A stretch of DNA of 13,866 nucleotides from Candidatus Methanophagales archaeon. Lineage in GTDB: Archaea > Halobacteriota > Syntropharchaeia > Alkanophagales > Methanospirareceae. Below the pieces are notes generated by a model. The model was not told where the DNA came from and ran no database searches. It was given only the letters and a program-made list of their open reading frames with translations. The position numbers and the translations under genes are program-made. This document shows positions 6,823 through 13,695 of the stretch, piece after piece. Numbering within the stretch: the first letter of the stretch is position 1; the number at the start of each line of letters is the position of its first letter. The stretch is from contig JAGLZV010000101.1 of assembly GCA_023131215.1 (NCBI GenBank), positions 1 through 13,866 of the forward strand, written 5' to 3'.

Positions 6823-8169
6823 TTAAAATTTGTTTTTCTTTTTCGTAATAATCCTTTTAATTGAGAAAACCCGCCTCACCACTTCTGTATTCGTAAGTAT
6901 TGCCAATAACAGCAGCAGACCTAACACCTGGTTCAGAAATGCACCTATCATTATTATAAATAACCGCATATCTCTTCTTACTGGTATTCCTCTACCTCCA
7001 CCGGTTTTTTCAAACACTCCTTCATACCTCGCATTCGTATAACTCATCATAAATGAGCCAAGAACTGCGAACAAACCAATTATCCACACTGATATGCTAC
7101 CATGCAGCATACAATAACCAATAATCAATCCTAAAATAATTATTGCATCTGCATATCTATCCAGAATGGAGTCAACAAAAGCTCCATAATCTGTCATTAA
7201 AAATTTCAACCTCGCTACCTCTCCATCACATCCATCAATAATTGAAGAAGCTTGTGCTAATAGCCCACCAATGATGAGATACTTATACTCACCGAGGAAG
7301 AAGAAAGTCGCAGATGCCAAAGCCATGAGGAAAGAGATAATGGTTATTTGAGTTGGTGTCAAATTTCTGTTCACAATCCTCGCTGTTATTCTTCGTGACA
7401 CCTTCCGGTTGATGTATTTTGAAATGATGCCATCGGTTGGTTTTTCAAGTGACTTCAGCATTCTCAACTTTGCATATTCTAAACTACCATGTGTATCTAT
7501 ATCGCACCAAAACCTGCCGCCGATGTCAAAAACCTCAAGTTTATCGGAATCAATCAAGCATTGAACCGCATCTGATAACTCATACTTTCCTTCTCCTATT
7601 TCTTTCTCCAATGCATCAAACATCTCTGATGTGCAATAGAATATACCACAATCAACTGCATTGTAATTCTCTACCCCTTTTCCTATTGCCTTTGGCTTGT
7701 TTTTTTCCAACAGTATTTTCGTAGCATCTTCCAAATCGAACACGTTTTCAGGGTTGTCCACACATAAAATGCATTTATCTCCTTTATTTCTCCTTGCCTT
7801 TGCCAGAAGATCATTTAAGATGCTCGAATCAAAGACATGATCGCACATCAAAAGAACGAAATTTTCTTCTTTCAGAGCATCTCTTGCCTTCAACACTGAC
7901 AAACCATTCCCTTTCTCCCATTCTTCATTCTCAACAAAATCTATGTTCACACCTAAACGCTTCTGCTTCGCTTCCACATATTTTACAACTTCTTCGCTTC
8001 TATACCCTACAACAAGCACGAAATCGTATATTCCGCTTTCTTTTGCCGAAAGAATTGCTCTTTCGAGAAGTGAAAGCCCAAGCAGAGGAATTAAAGGTTT
8101 TGGTTTGCTTTTACCCTCTCCTTGCGAGAGTCTCTCTCCTTTACCGGCTGCTAATATTACTGCTTTCAT
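6823..8169 (-). CDS. Bifunctional nucleotidyltransferase / CDP-alcohol phosphatidyltransferase (di-myo-inositol-phosphate-phosphate synthase-like)
   Basis: A 448-residue fusion. Residues 1-235 form a sugar-nucleotidyltransferase fold: LAAGKGERL at 6-14, KPKPLIP near 22-28, the metal-binding Asp110 (MCDHV) and WCDIDT at 221-226. Residues ~250-448 are a membrane-embedded CDP-alcohol phosphatidyltransferase with a perfect motif DGxxARx8GxxxDxxxD (Asp312 and 315, Arg320, Gly329, Asp333, Asp337) and about five or six hydrophobic segments. The same order is known in the Archaeoglobus enzyme that activates inositol-1-phosphate with CTP and joins it to a second inositol phosphate, on the way to the heat-stress solute di-myo-inositol phosphate. 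I infer a similar reaction; a related polar-lipid headgroup reaction is the alternative. No inositol-phosphate synthase gene is alongside. The start ATG has only a weak purine-rich site (GAGAG) before it. The gene is convergent with the hdrA pair and divergent from the restriction genes. Confidence 0.85.
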   Translation of the reverse strand: MKAVILAAGKGERLSQGEGKSKPKPLIPLLGLSLLERAILSAKESGIYDFVLVVGYRSEEVVKYVEAKQKRLGVNIDFVENEEWEKGNGLSVLKARDALKEENFVLLMCDHVFDSSILNDLLAKARRNKGDKCILCVDNPENVFDLEDATKILLEKNKPKAIGKGVENYNAVDCGIFYCTSEMFDALEKEIGEGKYELSDAVQCLIDSDKLEVFDIGGRFWCDIDTHGSLEYAKLRMLKSLEKPTDGIISKYINRKVSRRITARIVNRNLTPTQITIISFLMALASATFFFLGEYKYLIIGGLLAQASSIIDGCDGEVARLKFLMTDYGAFVDSILDRYADAIIILGLIIGYCMLHGSISVWIIGLFAVLGSFMMSYTNARYEGVFEKTGGGRGIPVRRDMRLFIIMIGAFLNQVLGLLLLLAILTNTEVVRRVFSIKRIITKKKNKF

Positions 8170-8274
8170 TTTCTCTCTTTATTAAAAGGAAGGAAGTTAT
8201 ACTTTATGTACAATTAAACAGGGAAATTAGGATAAGAAAAAGTGAGAGAAGGATTTGAGAGAGGAAAAGGATTA

Positions 8275-8379
8275 AATTTAGGATTCGATGCGAAAAGGAT
8301 CGGGGATAGAATAAAAGAGAATGCGAAGAAGGCACGGAATGAAGAAGAACTAAAGATAAAAGTTGAGGGTTTGATACAA
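8275..8379 (+). repeat. Direct repeat, copy 1 (matches 8471-8575)
   Basis: This segment matches 8471-8575 without gaps at a fixed offset of 196 bases. Over 8287-8379 I count about ten mismatches in 93 positions by eye. Both copies are in the same reading frame and encode the same helical N-terminal segment. The changes are mostly conservative, suggesting that the copy was once under coding selection. Confidence 0.85.
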
Positions 8380-8382
8380 CAC

Positions 8383-8408
8383 TTTTTCTTTTTAGAAAAA
8401 AAGAAAAA
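8383..8408. repeat. Perfect A/T hairpin next to the repeat end
   Basis: TTTTTCTTTTT (8383-8393) pairs fully with AAAAAGAAAAA (8398-8408) around a four-base loop: an 11-bp stem starting four bases after the direct repeat ends. It could act as a weak transcription stop, occlude the start of the gene at 8447, or simply be a scar of the rearrangement that truncated the fragment. Confidence 0.5.
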
Positions 8409-8446
8409 CTGTGCTAAAAGAAAAACTTCTTTCAAGAAAATAAGAG

Positions 8447-11400
8447 ATGGGAAAACTTGACAAAAGACCGGATTTAGAATTAGATGCAAAAAGAATCGCG
8501 AAAAGAATAAAAGAATATGCGAGGAAGGCACGGAATGAAGAAGAACTGAAGATAAAAGTTGAGAGTTTGATACAAGGGGTAATTTCCAAGTTTTTTGAAA
8601 AAGGAGAAGAGCCGGAAGTGGCTTATGAACACAGAACAACGATATCAGGAAAAAGAGAGGATGCGCTTTACGGAACGGTTATCATAGAATACAAAGCACC
8701 GAAGAAATTGGATACAGGAAGCGAGTTCGTCAGAGCGAAGGAGCAAATCGAAGATTATATCAAAGAAGAAGCGGATGGCAAGCCTGAAAATTTTGGTAAG
8801 TTTTTTGGTGTGATTTTAGACGGCTATAAAATCTCGTTCGTGAGGTTCAGAAGGAATAAATGGGTGGCGAATGAACCGACAGAACTATGTGAGGATTCGG
8901 TTTACAGGTTATTAGAATCGATCATATCGCTGAGAAGAAAAGCAATAGATGCGGATTTCTTATTGACGGATTTTGGTCCAGAGAGCGAAACGAGTGAGAA
9001 GGTCATCTCCGTTTTATGCACGGCGTTAGAGAAGTCGAAATCATCGAGAACGAAGATGCTTTTTCGAGATTGGAAGCGTGTATTTTCGCAGGTTTGTGCA
9101 TACTCGCCGAGTAAATTAGAAGGGTTGATAGAGCATTACGGAGTGGCGAAAGGAAAGAGCGTGGATGTGGAGAAGTTGATGTTTGCAGTGCATACTTATT
9201 ACACGCTTGTGATGAAATTATTGACCGCAGAGGTCATTTCGTTCTTCAATCCTGTTTTCGGGTCGCCATTACAGAGAATAGAGAGTGCATATTACAGAAG
9301 TAGAGAAGATTTGAGGGAGGAACTGCTCGATCTGGAGGAAGGAGGGATAATTGCGAAAATAGGGATAAGGAATTTTCTCGAAGCTGACTATTTCGCATGG
9401 TATCTGGACGAATGGAACGAAGATGTAGTGGATGGGGTTATTGAGATAGTGAAGAAATTGGGTGATTACGACCCTGCGACTGTGGAATTAGACCCGGATA
9501 GAGTAAAGGATTTGTTCAAGAGGTTGTATCAGAATTTAGTGCCAAAGCGCGTGAGGCACGACCTTGGTGAGTATTTTACGCCGGATTGGCTTGCGGAACT
9601 CGTGCTGAAGGAGGTGGAATACGATGGTGACTTAGAGAAAAGAGTTCTTGACCCTGCTTGCGGTTCCGGGACGTTTCTGGTGCTGGCAATAAAAGAAGTG
9701 CGGAGTTATGCGGAAGAGCATTTCGTAACCGATAAGAGCGAGTTATTGCGGAAAATAGTGAGGAACGTTGTTGGTATTGATTTGAACCCGTTAGCGGTTC
9801 TGGCATCGAGAGCGAATTACGTAATCGCGTTAGGTGATTTGATCAGGTATATTCCAAAAGGGGGCGTAGAGATTCCTGTTTATCTTGCAGATTCTATTTT
9901 AGTGAGCAGGAAGGTGAAATTTACAGGGGAATGGGTGGTTTATCTGACGACAAGCGAAGGTGAGTTTTCTGTTCCTCATGAAGTGATAGATAAAAATTTG
10001 CTGTCAAATGTTTTGGGTGTGGTAGAGAGTTGCGTGAAGGGAGATTATAGTGAAAAGGAGTTTGAGAAGCTGGTAGAGAAGGATATTGCGGATTTGAAAG
10101 AGGACAGTATAACGTCTTTGGTGGAACTCTACGAGAAAATAAAAGATTTGGAAAAGGAGGGCAAGAACAAGATTTGGACGAGATTGCTTAAGAATTCGTT
10201 TGCTCCTTTATTGATGGGTAAGTTTGATTTTGTGGTTGGTAATCCGCCATGGGTTAATTGGGAGAGCTTGCCGGAGCATTACAGAGAAGATACGAAGAAG
10301 CTTTGGGATTATTACGGGCTGCTTGAAAGAACGAAAGGAATGGGACTGGGGAAAGTGAAGAGAGACATGGCGATGTTGTTTACGGCAAGGTGCATTGATA
10401 GATACCTGAAAGACGGAGGCAGGTTCTCTTTCTTGATACCTTTTACGACGTACAAAACTCAAGCGGGTGCTGGCTTCCGAAAGTTTCTGGTAAAAGGCTA
10501 CTGGAAAGACAAGATGGCAAATTCACCTTGCAAAGTCTTGAAGGTTCACGATTTGGTCACGCTTTATCCTTTTGAAGGCGCGATTAACCGAACCTCTTTG
10601 ATAGTGATTGAGAAGAAGGGCGAGACTGAGTTTCCTATTCCTTGCGTGATGTGGAATAATCCGAGAAGTAGGGGGATGGATCAAGAGGCGAAACTTGAGG
10701 AGGTGAGGAAGGCGACAAGACAATTCGATATGATTTTAGCGCCGATAAGAAAAGGAAAGGCGAATGTGAATATGCCCTGGATGATTATTGGCGAGAAGGC
10801 TTACAGCGGAGTAATAAAAGCAATGCGAGCTTCAAAATACAAAGCGCATGAAGGTGTGAATACTTCACTAAATGGTGTTTACTGGGTGAAAGTGTCCTCA
10901 AAACTGCCACAAGGAGTGCTAATTGAAAACTTGGGAAGTGTGGGGAAGAAAAAAGTTAAAATGGTTAGGGAAGTAGTAGAAGAAAGCTTAATATACCCTT
11001 TAATTCAGGGGAGGAACGTAGATAAGTGGCATGGTCTACCGGGGGAAAGTTATATCGTAGTTCCTCACGATGAAAAAACTGGAAAAACGATGAGAGAGGA
11101 AACTATGAAGTTAGATTTCTCGAATGCGTATAAATTCTTACTGCAGTTCCGAGCGGATCTAGAGAAAAGATCATTGCATAAACTTTGGGGTAAAAGAAAT
11201 CCATTTTATGCCCTCTACGACATCGGAGAATACACCTTCAAGCCATATAAGGTAATGTGGAAATACGTAGCGGGCAAGATTTCGGGGAAGGGTGCGTTTT
11301 CAGTCGCTGTTGTGGAGCCTGTGGAGGACGAGCATCTTGGGAAAAAGGTTGTAGTTCCAAATGAGAAATTAATGCTAATTCCTTTTGACGACCGCGATGA

Positions 11401-11746
11401 AGCGCACTATGTCGCTTCGGTTCTGAACTCTTCGGTTGCTCAGCTAATCGTGATGGGCTACACGATAGAAACTGCAATTTCCACACACGTGTTGAAGAAT
11501 GTGTATGTTCCAAAGTTCAAGCCAAAAGACAAAGTTCACCTCAAATTAGCAGAGCTTTCCAAAAAGGCGCATGCGTTAGCTAAACGATATTACGAGCAAA
11601 ATGATTTGGAAGCACAAGAAGAGCTGAAGGAAGTGGAGGGGGAAATTGATAAGACGGTTGCGGGATTATATGGGATTACGGATGATGAGTTGGGGGAGGT
11701 GAGGAAGACGCTGGGGGTTTTGAAAGGAGAAAATAGTGAGCGATAG
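8447..11746 (+). CDS. Type IIG-like single-chain restriction endonuclease / adenine-N6 DNA methyltransferase
   Basis: A 1099-residue protein that should methylate adenine at its own target and cut unmodified DNA. A likely PD-(D/E)xK nuclease lies N-terminal: Asp72, then Glu81-Tyr-Lys83 in VIIEYK, and a QxxxY helix at 100-104. The methyltransferase follows: RHDLGEYFTP (370-379), SAM-binding motif I DPACGSG (402-408), GIDLNPLA (443-450), and catalytic motif IV NPPW (599-602). Residues ~700-1000 should hold target recognition, and the end (GEIDKTVAGLYGITDDEL) is the tail usual in this group. The length is typical for Type IIG enzymes with all functions in one chain, and no separate specificity or nuclease gene is adjacent. 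The ATG at 8447 follows a weak AAGAG site and overlaps the upstream fragment by 14 bases. A methyltransferase-only role is the alternative if the nuclease is inactive; the target site cannot be read from sequence. Confidence 0.88.
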   Translation: MGKLDKRPDLELDAKRIAKRIKEYARKARNEEELKIKVESLIQGVISKFFEKGEEPEVAYEHRTTISGKREDALYGTVIIEYKAPKKLDTGSEFVRAKEQIEDYIKEEADGKPENFGKFFGVILDGYKISFVRFRRNKWVANEPTELCEDSVYRLLESIISLRRKAIDADFLLTDFGPESETSEKVISVLCTALEKSKSSRTKMLFRDWKRVFSQVCAYSPSKLEGLIEHYGVAKGKSVDVEKLMFAVHTYYTLVMKLLTAEVISFFNPVFGSPLQRIESAYYRSREDLREELLDLEEGGIIAKIGIRNFLEADYFAWYLDEWNEDVVDGVIEIVKKLGDYDPATVELDPDRVKDLFKRLYQNLVPKRVRHDLGEYFTPDWLAELVLKEVEYDGDLEKRVLDPACGSGTFLVLAIKEVRSYAEEHFVTDKSELLRKIVRNVVGIDLNPLAVLASRANYVIALGDLIRYIPKGGVEIPVYLADSILVSRKVKFTGEWVVYLTTSEGEFSVPHEVIDKNLLSNVLGVVESCVKGDYSEKEFEKLVEKDIADLKEDSITSLVELYEKIKDLEKEGKNKIWTRLLKNSFAPLLMGKFDFVVGNPPWVNWESLPEHYREDTKKLWDYYGLLERTKGMGLGKVKRDMAMLFTARCIDRYLKDGGRFSFLIPFTTYKTQAGAGFRKFLVKGYWKDKMANSPCKVLKVHDLVTLYPFEGAINRTSLIVIEKKGETEFPIPCVMWNNPRSRGMDQEAKLEEVRKATRQFDMILAPIRKGKANVNMPWMIIGEKAYSGVIKAMRASKYKAHEGVNTSLNGVYWVKVSSKLPQGVLIENLGSVGKKKVKMVREVVEESLIYPLIQGRNVDKWHGLPGESYIVVPHDEKTGKTMREETMKLDFSNAYKFLLQFRADLEKRSLHKLWGKRNPFYALYDIGEYTFKPYKVMWKYVAGKISGKGAFSVAVVEPVEDEHLGKKVVVPNEKLMLIPFDDRDEAHYVASVLNSSVAQLIVMGYTIETAISTHVLKNVYVPKFKPKDKVHLKLAELSKKAHALAKRYYEQNDLEAQEELKEVEGEIDKTVAGLYGITDDELGEVRKTLGVLKGENSER
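8471..8575 (+). repeat. Direct repeat, copy 2 (inside the Type IIG gene)
   Basis: Codons 9-43 of the restriction-modification gene; the partner copy is 8275-8379. Confidence 0.85.
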
Positions 11747-11755
11747 TTTTATATA
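11747..11755 (+). promoter_or_regulatory. Possible TATA box of the membrane protein / RelA-SpoT module
   Basis: TTTTATATA follows immediately on the stop codon of the Type IIG gene. Transcription would start near 11777, leaving a leader of about 130 bases before the TTG at 11911. That leader is long for an archaeon and contains an inverted repeat. The placement suggests that the next genes are transcribed on their own. Confidence 0.5.
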
Positions 11756-11821
11756 CCTCAGTTCGTAACTAAAAGTGTGGTTGAGATATGTCAATTACAG
11801 GGATGGATAAGTGAACCTGAG

Positions 11822-11875
11822 TTGGGATATACTGCCAAAATGGGAGGATATGCGGACATGAATTGGATATCCCAA
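11822..11875. repeat. Inverted repeat in the leader of the membrane protein gene
   Basis: TTGGGATAT (11822-11830) and ATATCCCAA (11867-11875) are a perfect 9-bp inverted pair 36 bases apart. The right arm ends 36 bases before the start codon. It could be an operator for a dimeric regulator or an RNA stem. The remaining leader (11756-11821) shows no other structure I can support. Confidence 0.45.
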
Positions 11876-11896
11876 AGTTAACCGCCTTGCTAATTT

Positions 11897-11903
11897 AAGG
11901 AGA
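11897..11903 (+). promoter_or_regulatory. Shine-Dalgarno that decides a TTG start
   Basis: AAGGAGA lies seven bases before the TTG at 11911. An in-frame stop sits just upstream (TAA at 11896-11898), and the next in-frame ATG would fall inside the first membrane helix, so the TTG is the only sensible start. Confidence 0.7.
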
Positions 11904-11910
11904 CCAAAAA

Positions 11911-12453
11911 TTGACTGAAGAAAAACTATATGAACTTGCACAGAAAAGAGTTGATGAATTTATCCAACGTTTAGAAAGATATGATCGGTTTCGTCGGTCA
12001 CACTACAGCTTAGAAAGTGCAACTAATTGGATGTTAGCAATAAGTGTGGGAACGCTGTTTTGGCTTTTGGGAAGTTTTGACAAATTTGCAGTGTCTGATG
12101 TCATACCGAACAAATCATTATTTCTGCTTGCAGTTTTCTTTTTAGGCCTATCTACTATATTTTTCACTCTTGTTCGAGCAATATTGTATCTCAGACAAAT
12201 TGCAATTGACAAAGCACTTGAAGATATTCAAGGATTACCTGATAGGGTAAACCTAAACAAGGAAAATAAAACTGAAGAAGAATTGAACAAGATGGTAGAT
12301 CGAATAGGTATTCGTTCAATTGAACTATGGGGAAAAGCTCACAATTTAATATGCCCTACTTCTCCTTTAATCAAACTTGGTTTGATATTTTATATTGGTG
12401 GGCTGGTGAGTTCGGGTATATACATTACTATTTTTGTAGTAAAATATGTTTAA
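11911..12453 (+). CDS. Small three-helix membrane protein of unknown family, partner of RelA/SpoT-type gene
   Basis: 180 residues. I do not recognise a named family. A charged, helical, probably cytoplasmic N-terminus (1-38, with RVDEFIQRLERYDRFRR) is followed by hydrophobic segments at about 39-54 and 69-93, a charged middle region (95-145), and a third segment at 153-178 reaching the C-terminus. There is no signal peptide. The shape recalls small two- or three-helix effector proteins that accompany nucleotide-signalling enzymes in prokaryotic conflict systems (SLATT-like, for example), but I see no motif that proves this. It begins with TTG behind a good Shine-Dalgarno site and ends 26 bases before the RelA/SpoT-type gene, so the two are almost certainly co-transcribed. 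Base composition is clearly more AT-rich than in the genes to the left. Confidence 0.75.
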   Translation: MTEEKLYELAQKRVDEFIQRLERYDRFRRSHYSLESATNWMLAISVGTLFWLLGSFDKFAVSDVIPNKSLFLLAVFFLGLSTIFFTLVRAILYLRQIAIDKALEDIQGLPDRVNLNKENKTEEELNKMVDRIGIRSIELWGKAHNLICPTSPLIKLGLIFYIGGLVSSGIYITIFVVKYV

Positions 12454-12466
12454 TCAAAAAGCACGG

Positions 12467-12473
12467 CAGGGGT
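12467..12473 (+). promoter_or_regulatory. Shine-Dalgarno of the RelA/SpoT-type gene
   Basis: CAGGGGT lies six bases before the ATG at 12480 in the 26-base gap after the membrane protein gene. Confidence 0.55.
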
Positions 12474-12479
12474 ATTTAA

Positions 12480-13580
12480 ATGGCTACTAAAAAACCAATG
12501 AAAAGGACACCTCAAGAATGGAGAAATATTTACAAAGGAAGATATCATACATATGAAGATTTTACAAACAAACTACAGAATCTTATCAGTGTTCTTCTGC
12601 AGGAACATAAGGTGGATGCTCAAATAGAGTCTCGAACAAAAAGTATAGAAAGTTTTGTTGAGAAGATTCAAAGAGAAGGAAAAAATTATCATAGCCCTCT
12701 TGAGGAAATTACGGATTTAGTAGGTATTAGAATAATTGCATATTATAAGGAGGATGTAGACAAAATAGGTGAAATAATAAAAACAGAATTTGACGTAGAT
12801 TGGAAGAACTCAATAGATAAAGTCCAGACTCTTGACCCAGATAGATTTGGGTATTTATCAGTTCATTATGTAATATCTTTACCATCTCCTAGAAAAGAAC
12901 TGACAGAATGGAACGCTTTTGCAAATATTAAAGCAGAAATCCAAGTGAGGACAGTTCTACAACATGCTTGGGCGGCAATCAACCACAAACTCATATATAA
13001 GACAGCGAAAGAGGTTCCAAAAAATTTAAGAAGGCAACTATTCCGCCTGAGTGCTTTGTTGGAACTTGCTGACGAAGAATTTTCAAATTTAAGAAAGCGT
13101 ACCAAAGAGGTTGAGGAACACTACTCACAAGAGTTAAAGAAAGGCAAATTGGATATTGAGCTTGATTTATCTTCTTTGGATGTGTACATAGAATCAACAA
13201 AGCAAGATCTTAAGTGGATGAAAATAGCTGAAGAAGTTGGCTATAGCCGTTTTCAAGATAAACTACCAGAGATAGAAGAGGATCGATTACAATCAGCAAA
13301 AAGCGTTCTGCTAACAAATTTATGGTCGATTGGTATTAAAACCATAAACGAGTTGGACGAAATACTAGAGAGTGCATCTAAATGGGGAGAAGCTGTGCTT
13401 GCTCGTTTCTCCAAAATGTTATCTGATGAAGGTATCACCCTCCAAGCTAACCCTTACGAAGTTATCCTTTTCATAGTTCTATATGCAAGAGGGGAAGTTG
13501 TGACTGATGAGTTCTTAAAGCAAACAGGGATTAGGGCTGACGTACTTGCAGCCATCAGAGAAGTTATAAGAACTAAATAA
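12480..13580 (+). CDS. RelA/SpoT-domain nucleotidyltransferase with unrecognised C-terminal domain
   Basis: 366 residues. The RelA/SpoT synthetase fold transfers pyrophosphate from ATP, classically to GDP/GTP (alarmone) and in toxic forms to tRNA ends or adenosine nucleotides. The synthetase motifs are intact: RTKSIES with Arg52, Lys54, Ser55 and Ser58; DLVGIR with metal-binding Asp79 and Arg84; GYLSVH at 124-129; EIQVRT with the catalytic Glu153 and Arg157; and HAW at 162-164. Residues 175-220 are a helical, charged connector. Residues ~240-366 form a separate helical region that I do not recognise. There is no HD hydrolase domain, TGS or ACT domain, so this is not a long housekeeping RelA/SpoT. 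Its length is near that of fused toxin-antitoxin alarmone synthetases such as CapRel, but the C-terminal part has no visible zinc-finger cysteines. It lies between a membrane protein and a possible TIR protein, so a defence or toxin role is likelier than starvation signalling. That role is inferred. Confidence 0.88.
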   Translation: MATKKPMKRTPQEWRNIYKGRYHTYEDFTNKLQNLISVLLQEHKVDAQIESRTKSIESFVEKIQREGKNYHSPLEEITDLVGIRIIAYYKEDVDKIGEIIKTEFDVDWKNSIDKVQTLDPDRFGYLSVHYVISLPSPRKELTEWNAFANIKAEIQVRTVLQHAWAAINHKLIYKTAKEVPKNLRRQLFRLSALLELADEEFSNLRKRTKEVEEHYSQELKKGKLDIELDLSSLDVYIESTKQDLKWMKIAEEVGYSRFQDKLPEIEEDRLQSAKSVLLTNLWSIGIKTINELDEILESASKWGEAVLARFSKMLSDEGITLQANPYEVILFIVLYARGEVVTDEFLKQTGIRADVLAAIREVIRTK

Positions 13581-13676
13581 AAGATAAGTAATATGAAAAA
13601 GAGAAAAGGAGATAAAAGCGATGCCTGTGAAATTTCAAAAAGTAAATACTTCTTTCTGATGGAGGAAATAACAAAC

Positions 13677-13683
13677 AGGAGGA
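13677..13683 (+). promoter_or_regulatory. Shine-Dalgarno before the last, partial gene
   Basis: AGGAGGA lies 12 bases before the TTG at 13696, a somewhat long but usable spacing. The gap 13581-13695 otherwise shows only short open stretches and no clear promoter. Confidence 0.4.
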
Positions 13684-13695
13684 CAAATAAAAGAA

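Larger units (their letters stand above)
8242..8460 (+). pseudogene. 5' fragment of a restriction-modification gene, duplicate of the next gene's start
   Basis: A GTG-initiated frame of 72 codons. Its residues ~12-46 (FDAKRI...KARNEEELKIKVEGLIQ) repeat the N-terminus of the Type IIG-like protein that starts at 8447, where the same segment has only a few changes. After 8379 the similarity stops abruptly, and the frame runs through an A/T hairpin into Lys/Phe-rich sequence before ending 14 bases inside the next gene. I see no other domain. The simplest reading is a relic of a tandem or paralogous gene whose body was deleted. A small expressed leader protein coupled to translation of the downstream gene is possible but has no direct support. 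Most of the gene-poor gap 8170-8446 is this fragment; 8170-8241 holds only AT-rich sequence, which must contain the divergent promoters, though I see no clear TATA match. Confidence 0.6.

Noticed and set aside
11777..11881. A 34-codon GTG frame, and a second frame at 11812-11916 (NLSWDILPKWEDMRT, stop, IGYPKVNRLANL), in the leader before 11911
   Set aside because: They look faintly protein-like and might be relics of a gene, but they are short, one is broken by a stop, and neither has a family match or ribosome site.
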